A DNA stretch of 10,680 bases. Origin: Thiobacillus sp. UBA6918 (GTDB lineage: Bacteria; Pseudomonadota; Gammaproteobacteria; Burkholderiales; Thiobacillaceae). The notes below the pieces were generated by a model, which saw nothing but the letters and a program-made list of their open reading frames with translations, was not told where the DNA came from and made no database searches. Below are positions 6,013-10,680 of the stretch, one piece after another. How positions within the stretch are numbered: the stretch's first letter is position 1; every line of letters starts with the position of its first letter. The translations under genes and the position numbers were made by a program. The stretch is from the NCBI GenBank assembly GCA_002450925.1, contig DKAU01000138.1, positions 1-10,680 of the forward strand, given 5' to 3'.

Positions 6013-6737
6013 GTGCCGGTGAAGGCCTGGTGTTGCTGCATGGCTGGGGTACGCATCCCGTCATATGGGAGCCCCTGCTCGAATACCTTCCGGGTGCGCG
6101 TGTCTTGCCATTACCCGGATATGCGGGCAGCGAGGCAACGGCAGATTTTGGTGGCATGGTCGAGAGTCTTGCCGATCAGATCGATGAAGGAAGTGTTCTT
6201 GTCGGCTGGTCGCTGGGCGCGTTGGTCGCTATGCGTATGGCGCACGAATATCCCGGCAAAGTTTCTCACCTTGTGTTGATCGGTTCCACTCCCTGTTTCG
6301 TGAATCAGGGTAGTTGGTCAAATGGGGTCGACGCAGAAGTTTTCGATCAGTTTGCCCGAAGCCTGGAAGCAGGTTATGCGGACACCATCAGACGTTTCCT
6401 TGCATTGCAGGCTCATGGCTCCAGCAGTGTGAGAGTAGTGCTGACTCAATTACGACGGCGCCTGCTTGACCAGCCCCGGCCACCGGCCGGCGTGCTTGAA
6501 TCCGGGCTTGAGATACTGCAAACGGTGGATCTGAGAAACATGGTGGGAAAACTGAATGTACCTGTAACCCTGATCCACGGAACGGGGGACAAACTCGCTC
6601 CAATGGCGGCAGCGAATTGGCTTGCAAGTGCCATACCTGACGTAGCGCTACATGAAGTGCATGGCGCCGGACATGCTCCTTTTCTTTCTCATACGGAAGA
6701 TGTGGCCAAGATGATCGCAGGGGCTGTGCGTGGCTGA
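6009..6737 (+). CDS. bioH: Pimeloyl-ACP methyl ester carboxylesterase
   Basis: BioH is an alpha/beta hydrolase that removes the methyl group from pimeloyl-ACP methyl ester, which ends chain elongation and hands pimeloyl-ACP to BioF. The 242 residues contain the oxyanion-hole region LLHGWGTHP (9-17), the nucleophile elbow GWSLG with S68, the acid D194 in HGTGDKLAP, and H222 in GAGHAPFLSH. Together these form a full Ser-Asp-His triad with BioH-like surrounding residues. It is slightly shorter than E. coli BioH (256 residues). Its place between bioF and bioC separates it from general esterases. The start overlaps the bioF stop (ATGA) and its stop overlaps bioC by 8 bases. Confidence 0.94.
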   Translation: MSAGEGLVLLHGWGTHPVIWEPLLEYLPGARVLPLPGYAGSEATADFGGMVESLADQIDEGSVLVGWSLGALVAMRMAHEYPGKVSHLVLIGSTPCFVNQGSWSNGVDAEVFDQFARSLEAGYADTIRRFLALQAHGSSSVRVVLTQLRRRLLDQPRPPAGVLESGLEILQTVDLRNMVGKLNVPVTLIHGTGDKLAPMAAANWLASAIPDVALHEVHGAGHAPFLSHTEDVAKMIAGAVRG

Positions 6738-7647
6738 ATTCGGCGTCGACAAAAAGGAAGTTGCTCGCTCATTCGGGCGGGCTGCATACGGCTACGATGC
6801 ACATGCTGTATTGCAGCGCGAGGTGACGGGCAGGCTTGCCGAACGACTACAGCTGATGAATTTGGACCCCGGCCGGATTCTGGACCTCGGTTGCGGGACG
6901 GGACATGGGCTCTCCCTTCTCGGGCAATCCTTTCCCAAAGCGGAGATGCTTGCGCTAGACATTGCATTGCCAATGCTTGAGGCTGCCCGTATCAAAACGC
7001 CATCAGTATCCTGGCTTGAAAGTATTGTTCGGGGTCTCATGGGCAAAGCTTCTGCCAATGCATATTTTGTTTGTGCTGACATAGAACGATTGCCATTCAA
7101 GAAATCCATTGCGGACCTGGTCTGGTCGAGTCTCGCGCTGCAATGGATGAATGATCCGGAAGCCACTTTCAGAGAATTGCATCGCGTGTCTGCGCCGGGT
7201 GGTCTGCTCATGTTCTCAACTTTCGGTCCGGATACCCTGAAAGAATTGAGGCAAGCGTTTTCCGTGGTCGATGGCGGAAGCCATGTCAGCCGCTTCGTGG
7301 ACATGCATGATATCGGTGACATGCTGGTGCATGCCGGATTTCAACACCCTGTAATGGAAATGGAAGTGTTGACCCTGACCTATTCCGATCTCAAGTCACT
7401 GATGCGGGATTTAAAAGGCCTGGGCGCGCATAATGCTGCAGCAGACAGGTCGCGAGGCTTGATGGGCAAATCTTCCTGGAAGAAACTGGAGCAGGCATAC
7501 GAGGCCTTCCGCAAGGATGGCCGTTTGCCGGCAAGTTTTGAGGTGGTTTACGGCCATGCATGGGCAGGCGACAAGACCCGCCTTGAAGATGGCCGTCAGG
7601 TCATTCAGTTCAACATTCAGCAACGCCAGTCAGGCTTGCGAAAATGA
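6730..7647 (+). CDS. bioC: Malonyl-ACP O-methyltransferase
   Basis: BioC uses SAM to methylate the free carboxyl of malonyl-ACP, disguising it so that the fatty acid synthase can extend it to pimeloyl length. The 305 residues begin with KKEVARSFGRAAYGYDAHA, typical of BioC. The SAM motif I is ILDLGCGTG (50-58), with acidic D77 in LALDIA, D117 in CADIERLP, and the BioC-typical WSSLALQWM (132-140). It is longer than E. coli BioC (251 residues): an extra stretch of roughly 20 residues lies before CADIERLP (about 93-112), and the C-terminal part is longer too; I recall both as usual in betaproteobacterial BioC. The start is GTG at 6730 with AGGGG six bases upstream, overlapping the bioH stop by 8 bases. 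bioD follows with an ATGA overlap. Confidence 0.95.
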   Translation: MAEFGVDKKEVARSFGRAAYGYDAHAVLQREVTGRLAERLQLMNLDPGRILDLGCGTGHGLSLLGQSFPKAEMLALDIALPMLEAARIKTPSVSWLESIVRGLMGKASANAYFVCADIERLPFKKSIADLVWSSLALQWMNDPEATFRELHRVSAPGGLLMFSTFGPDTLKELRQAFSVVDGGSHVSRFVDMHDIGDMLVHAGFQHPVMEMEVLTLTYSDLKSLMRDLKGLGAHNAAADRSRGLMGKSSWKKLEQAYEAFRKDGRLPASFEVVYGHAWAGDKTRLEDGRQVIQFNIQQRQSGLRK

Positions 7648-8300
7648 ACATCCCCAAGGGAATCTTTATTACCGGCACTGACACTGGCGTGGGGAAAACC
7701 TATGCAGCATGCCTGCTTGTGGAGTCCCTCAAGAAACTGGGTTTGCGTGTTGCCGTGATGAAACCTGTGGCTGCAGGGGTTGATGAAGATGGCCTGAACG
7801 AAGATGTTCGGCTTTTGATGAAGGCCTCGAATGTCGACGCGCCCTTGCAGTGGGTCAATCCGTACTGTTTTGGTCCTCTGGTAGCTCCTCATCTTGCAGC
7901 GCAAGATGTCGGTGAACCCATGCAAATGGAGGTGATTTCCCATGCCTACAAGAAGCTTACGGAAATCTCGGATGTCGTCGTGGTCGAGGGAGCAGGCGGA
8001 TTTCTTGTGCCTTTTGATTCGCATTCAGGCATGGATCGGATACCGAAGGAACTGAAGTTGTCAGTGATCATGGTGGTGGGCTTGCGACTCGGTTGTCTGA
8101 ATCATGCGAGCTTGACGGAAGAGGCAATAAGAAATCGTGGCATGACAGTTGACGGGTGGATTGCAAACCGGGTTGATCCTGAAATGCTCGAACAAGAAAA
8201 AAACCTCGATGCGCTCCGTAGTATTTTATGCTCACCCTTTCTTGGTGATGTGCCATGGAAGGGGACATCTTTGATTAATCTTGTGGCAATGAAATCTTGA
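7644..8300 (+). CDS. bioD: Dethiobiotin synthetase
   Basis: BioD closes the ureido ring of 7,8-diaminopelargonate with CO2 and ATP to give dethiobiotin, the substrate of BioB. The 218-residue protein has the Walker A loop GTDTGVGKT (11-19), the substrate-site lysine K40 in MKPVAAG, the VVVEGAGG segment with E115, and an ANRVDP motif (174-179) that fits the nucleotide-base site. Length is normal. It starts with ATGA overlap on the bioC stop and ends the operon; an AT-rich gap follows. The gene for BioA, which makes its diamine substrate, is not in this window. Confidence 0.96.
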   Translation: MNIPKGIFITGTDTGVGKTYAACLLVESLKKLGLRVAVMKPVAAGVDEDGLNEDVRLLMKASNVDAPLQWVNPYCFGPLVAPHLAAQDVGEPMQMEVISHAYKKLTEISDVVVVEGAGGFLVPFDSHSGMDRIPKELKLSVIMVVGLRLGCLNHASLTEEAIRNRGMTVDGWIANRVDPEMLEQEKNLDALRSILCSPFLGDVPWKGTSLINLVAMKS

Positions 8301-8425
8301 TAAGGGGCTGGTGGACTGATTTATTAGATTATAAGAATACTCGTGAATAAAGATGTTTAATCAATAAATCAATTAGTTAAGTAAGTGCTTAGCTTGCCCG
8401 CAGAGGGCGAACAGGTGTACATTCC
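8301..8425. other. AT-rich gap between the biotin and oxidase operons
   Basis: This 125-base stretch is far richer in AT than its surroundings: only 11 of the 60 bases from 8321 to 8380 are G or C. It probably holds the promoter for the oxidase genes. Candidates are TTGATA (8297-8302) with TTTATT 17 bases on (8320-8325), or an isolated -10-like TATAAG (8330-8335); neither is compelling. An 8-base near-tandem repeat, AATCAATA then AATCAATT, lies at 8359-8374. I see no hairpin followed by a U-run, so no intrinsic terminator for bioD is evident. Confidence 0.5.
8394..8410 (+). repeat. Small GC-rich hairpin before the DUF2244 gene
   Basis: TTGCCC (8394-8399) can pair with GGGCGA (8405-8410) across the loop GCAGA, giving a six-pair stem that includes one G-U pair. 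No U-run follows, so it is not a standard terminator. It lies 15 bases before the GTG start of the next gene and could affect its translation if transcribed. Confidence 0.3.
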
Positions 8426-8941
8426 GTGACAATTTGTCGCAGCTTGGGTTATTGGATGCCGCTGGCACTGAACGCATACCCCTATAAAGAGCATGGTCGT
8501 TTTTCCTACTGTTCTCGGCCAAATTGCTCTTTGACTCCGGGGCGTCGCAAGCTGGCGTTTGGATTGATAGCAGCAATGACTTTACTTGTTGCGAGCGGGT
8601 TTGGATTGCTGGGGTACTGGCTGGTTTTGCCGTTTGCTGGATTGGAAGTCGGCGTGCTGGCATGGGCCTTTGAAACAGTAGGCAAGCGTAGCGATGACTA
8701 TGAATCCGTCAGTATAGATGGGGATGAGATTCTGGTTGAGCGCCGTCAGGGGCAAAACGTTGAGCGTCGCAGCTTCAACTGCCACTGGGTGCGACTGGTG
8801 AAAGAAACAAGGCGTGGTGGAAGAGTGGAACTTGCATTGCGCTCCCATGGCCGCGACACGAAATTGGGCCTGTTCCTGACTGACGAAGGCCGGATGGAAC
8901 TGGCAGAAGAATTGCAGACCTGGCTGAAGCCGGGCCAATAA
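8426..8941 (+). CDS. DUF2244 domain membrane protein
   Basis: This 171-residue protein fits the uncharacterised DUF2244 family. After a variable N-terminus comes the family-like RPNCSLTPGRRK (32-43), then two adjacent membrane helices (about 44-65 and 68-86). A soluble C-terminal half begins with SDDYESVSIDGDEILVER, predicted to be beta-rich. No enzyme motif is visible. The start is uncertain: GTG at 8426 has AGGTG eight bases upstream, while ATG at 8456 would give a 161-residue protein without a clear Shine-Dalgarno. It lies 38 bases before coxB on the same strand. From memory, DUF2244 genes often sit beside cytochrome c oxidase genes, which suggests a part in oxidase assembly, but that is inference. 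Confidence 0.85.
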   Translation: MTICRSLGYWMPLALNAYPYKEHGRFSYCSRPNCSLTPGRRKLAFGLIAAMTLLVASGFGLLGYWLVLPFAGLEVGVLAWAFETVGKRSDDYESVSIDGDEILVERRQGQNVERRSFNCHWVRLVKETRRGGRVELALRSHGRDTKLGLFLTDEGRMELAEELQTWLKPGQ

Positions 8942-8961
8942 AACTAGACAGCATTAATTTT

Positions 8962-8968
8962 GAGGAGG
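8962..8968 (+). promoter_or_regulatory. Strong ribosome binding site of coxB
   Basis: GAGGAGG is a full-strength Shine-Dalgarno, 11 bases before the coxB ATG, a little further than the optimum. It is the strongest in the window and contrasts with the weak sites of the biotin genes, fitting a highly expressed respiratory subunit. Confidence 0.75.
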
Positions 8969-8979
8969 ATGGGGAAGAC

Positions 8980-10131
8980 ATGAAAAGAAGCATGCTCGGC
9001 AAAACGCTGACAGCCCTTTCCGGGATCATGATCTCGGGAGCGGTCTGGGCAGACTACCAACTAAATATGCGCGAGCCTCAATCGGCTCTGGCCAAAGATG
9101 TTTATGACCTGCACACCATGATCAATCTGGTGTGTCTTGGAATTTTCATCGTTGTGTTTGGTGCGATGTTCTATTCCATCTGGAAACACCGCAAGGCTGC
9201 AGGTCACCAGGCTGAGCATTTTCACGAGAACACCACCGTGGAAATAATCTGGACCATCATCCCCTTCTTCATTCTTGTGGGCATGGCCTACCCGGCTACC
9301 AAATCGGTATTGGCCATGAAAGACACGTCCAACCCTGACATGACTATCAAGGTCACTGGTTACCAGTGGAAGTGGGAATACGATTACCTGAAAGATGGCG
9401 TTAAATTTTTCAGCACCCTGTCAACGCCTCGCGATCAGATCGAAAACAAGGCCGCGAAGGGCGAGCATTATCTGCTCGAAGTGGACGAGCCCCTGGTTGT
9501 CCCTGTTGGCAAGAAGGTGCGCGTTCTTCTCACTGCCGGTGACGTGATCCACTCGTGGTGGATTCCAGAACTGGCAGTCAAGCAGGATGCCATTCCTGGT
9601 TTCATTCGCGATGCATGGTTCAAATCTGAAACCACCGGCACTTTCCGTGGCCAGTGCGTGGAATTGTGCGGCAAGGACCATGCCTTCATGCCGATCGTTG
9701 TAAAGGTGGTCACACAGGAAGAATATGACGCTTGGCTGGCTTCCAAAAAAGGTGGGGCCGAGATGGCTGCTGCTGACAACACCAAGACCTTCACTCAGGA
9801 AGAGTTGATGGCCAAGGGTGCGGAAGTTTACGAAAAGAACTGCGCAGCTTGCCATCAGGCCAATGGTGCCGGTGTGCCCGGTGCATTCCCGGCGATTACC
9901 GGTTCCCCGACTGCCACCGGCCCGATCGATGCTCATATCAGCACAGTAGTTAACGGCCGTCCTGGTACCGCCATGGCAGCATTCGGTGGCCAGCTTTCTG
10001 AAGCCGATATCGCTGCGGTGGTTACCTACCAGCGAAATGGCCTGGGTAACAGCGTGGGCGATATGGCTCAGCCTGCACAGGTTACAGAAATCAAGGGTGG
10101 CGCGGTTGCCGCGGCCCCGGCAGCGAATTAA
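8980..10131 (+). CDS. coxB: Cytochrome c oxidase subunit II with fused cytochrome c domain
   Basis: Subunit II accepts electrons from cytochrome c at its CuA centre and passes them to heme a in subunit I. The 383 residues start with a signal peptide ending in AVWA (likely cut after A24). Two membrane helices follow (about 43-67 and 87-111); E88 at the start of the second matches the conserved K-pathway glutamate. The periplasmic domain has the aromatic motif YQWKWEYDY (128-136) and a complete CuA site: H191 (VIHSWWIP), C226, E228, C230, H234 and M237 (GQCVELCGKDHAFM). A fused c-type cytochrome domain follows, with heme motif C288-A-A-C291-H292 and probable axial M332 (TAMAAFG). The last 30 residues are Ala-rich and low-complexity. 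The fusion marks a caa3-like oxidase. ctaD follows after 28 bases. Confidence 0.97.
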   Translation: MKRSMLGKTLTALSGIMISGAVWADYQLNMREPQSALAKDVYDLHTMINLVCLGIFIVVFGAMFYSIWKHRKAAGHQAEHFHENTTVEIIWTIIPFFILVGMAYPATKSVLAMKDTSNPDMTIKVTGYQWKWEYDYLKDGVKFFSTLSTPRDQIENKAAKGEHYLLEVDEPLVVPVGKKVRVLLTAGDVIHSWWIPELAVKQDAIPGFIRDAWFKSETTGTFRGQCVELCGKDHAFMPIVVKVVTQEEYDAWLASKKGGAEMAAADNTKTFTQEELMAKGAEVYEKNCAACHQANGAGVPGAFPAITGSPTATGPIDAHISTVVNGRPGTAMAAFGGQLSEADIAAVVTYQRNGLGNSVGDMAQPAQVTEIKGGAVAAAPAAN

Positions 10132-10132
10132 C

Positions 10133-10146
10133 GGATAAGGGATAAG
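10133..10146 (+). repeat. Tandem 7-base repeat before ctaD
   Basis: GGATAAG occurs twice with no gap (10133-10139 and 10140-10146), directly after the coxB stop. The second copy runs into the ctaD Shine-Dalgarno. It may simply be a small duplication; a role in spacing or ribosome loading is a guess. Confidence 0.5.
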
Positions 10147-10152
10147 AGGAGA
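10145..10152 (+). promoter_or_regulatory. Ribosome binding site of ctaD
   Basis: AAGAGGAGA contains GGAG ending 8 bases before the ATG at 10160, good spacing for a strong start. It supports ATG 10160 as the start of subunit I. Confidence 0.65.
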
Positions 10153-10159
10153 CTACATA

Positions 10160-10680
10160 ATGGCGCACGACGCAGCTCACGCCCACGACGACCACGGCCA
10201 CGGCCATCCCACCGGGATAATGCGCTGGCTGACCACGACCAACCACAAGGACATCGGCAGCCTGTATATGTGGTTTGCCGGCATCATGTTCCTGGTTGCA
10301 GGAACCATGGCCCTGATTATCCGTGCCGAACTGTTCCAGCCCGGTTTGCAGTTTGTGCATCCGGACTTTTTCAACCAGATGACGACGTTGCATGGCCTGA
10401 TCATGGTGTTTGGCGTGATCATGCCGGCCTGGGCAGGCTTTGCCAACTGGCAGATCCCGCTCATGATCGGTGCACCCGATATGGCGTTCCCCCGCATGAA
10501 CAACTGGGGTTTCTGGGTGCTGCCGGTGGCCGGCTTCCTGCTGATCGTTTCGCTCTTTCTGCCCGGTGGTGCCGTAGCAGGTGGATGGACAATGTATCCG
10601 CCGCTGTTCATCCAGGGAGGCATGAGTTATGACGTTACCATCTTCGCGGTGCACATCCTTGGTGCTTCGTCGATCATGGG
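10160..10680 (+). CDS. ctaD: Cytochrome c oxidase subunit I (5' part, cut by window end)
   Basis: Subunit I carries heme a and the heme a3-CuB oxygen-reducing site and pumps protons across the cytoplasmic membrane. The frame is open from 10160 to the right edge, giving the first 173 residues of an expected 520-540. It starts with a His-rich cytosolic tail (six His in the first 16 residues), then the family motif TTTNHKDIGSLY (25-36) and a first helix. H78 in TTLHGLIMVF is the probable low-spin heme a ligand. GAPDMAFPRMNN (104-115) contains D107, the D-channel entrance aspartate. The spacing of H78 to D107 is one residue shorter than in alphaproteobacterial enzymes, as I recall for beta- and gammaproteobacterial forms. 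The CuB ligands lie beyond the window. It is preceded by coxB in the same operon. Confidence 0.95.
   Translation, partial: MAHDAAHAHDDHGHGHPTGIMRWLTTTNHKDIGSLYMWFAGIMFLVAGTMALIIRAELFQPGLQFVHPDFFNQMTTLHGLIMVFGVIMPAWAGFANWQIPLMIGAPDMAFPRMNNWGFWVLPVAGFLLIVSLFLPGGAVAGGWTMYPPLFIQGGMSYDVTIFAVHILGASSIM

Noticed and set aside
8281..8425. Intrinsic terminator after bioD
   Set aside because: The only hairpin (8394-8410) lacks a U-run and is nearly 100 bases after the stop, so it does not fit a Rho-independent terminator.
1..10680. Mobile element, CRISPR array, tRNA or defence island
   Set aside because: I saw no terminal inverted repeats, transposase or integrase motifs, regular direct repeats with spacers, or cloverleaf-like sequence. 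All genes are conserved metabolic or respiratory genes except one unknown membrane protein and one DUF.

Overview
The window is a compact, GC-moderate bacterial chromosome segment carrying 13 recognisable genes: 12 complete and one cut by the right edge. Gene content and order suggest a betaproteobacterium or a close gammaproteobacterial relative. The main clues are a bioB-F-H-C-D cluster divergent from comF, an aroB-dgt pair, and a DUF2244 gene in front of a cytochrome c oxidase whose subunit II carries a fused cytochrome c domain. This placement is inference from protein families, not a sequence search. I see no mobile element, CRISPR array, tRNA or rRNA.

Left region (1-2680): a small MazG-like nucleotide pyrophosphohydrolase on the minus strand is divergent from aroB (3-dehydroquinate synthase, shikimate pathway). 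aroB overlaps dgt, an HD-domain dNTP triphosphohydrolase. Both flanking nucleotide enzymes act on (d)NTPs. The 76-bp divergent gap holds three evenly spaced, alternately oriented CCGGAT half-sites.

Centre (2678-8300): comF on the minus strand ends exactly where dgt ends, and is divergent from a six-gene plus-strand operon. The operon starts with an unrecognised four-helix membrane protein of 152 residues. It continues with bioB, bioF, bioH, bioC and bioD, and every junction overlaps by 4 or 8 bases. BioC and BioH begin and end pimeloyl-ACP synthesis by masking and then unmasking malonyl-ACP. BioF, BioD and BioB build the biotin rings. The only missing enzyme of the route is BioA (or an equivalent), which must be encoded elsewhere. 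A strong sigma70-type promoter (TTGACA, 18-bp spacer, GATAAT) and several short palindromes lie in the comF/operon gap.

Right region (8301-10680): a very AT-rich 125-bp gap separates the biotin operon from a respiratory operon. That operon has a DUF2244 membrane protein, coxB (CuA subunit II plus cytochrome c domain) and the start of ctaD (subunit I of an aa3/caa3-type oxidase).

This is largely conserved housekeeping DNA, and I found no convincing new multi-gene system. The best leads are the unknown membrane protein heading the biotin operon, the palindromes around its promoter, and the half-site array in front of aroB.
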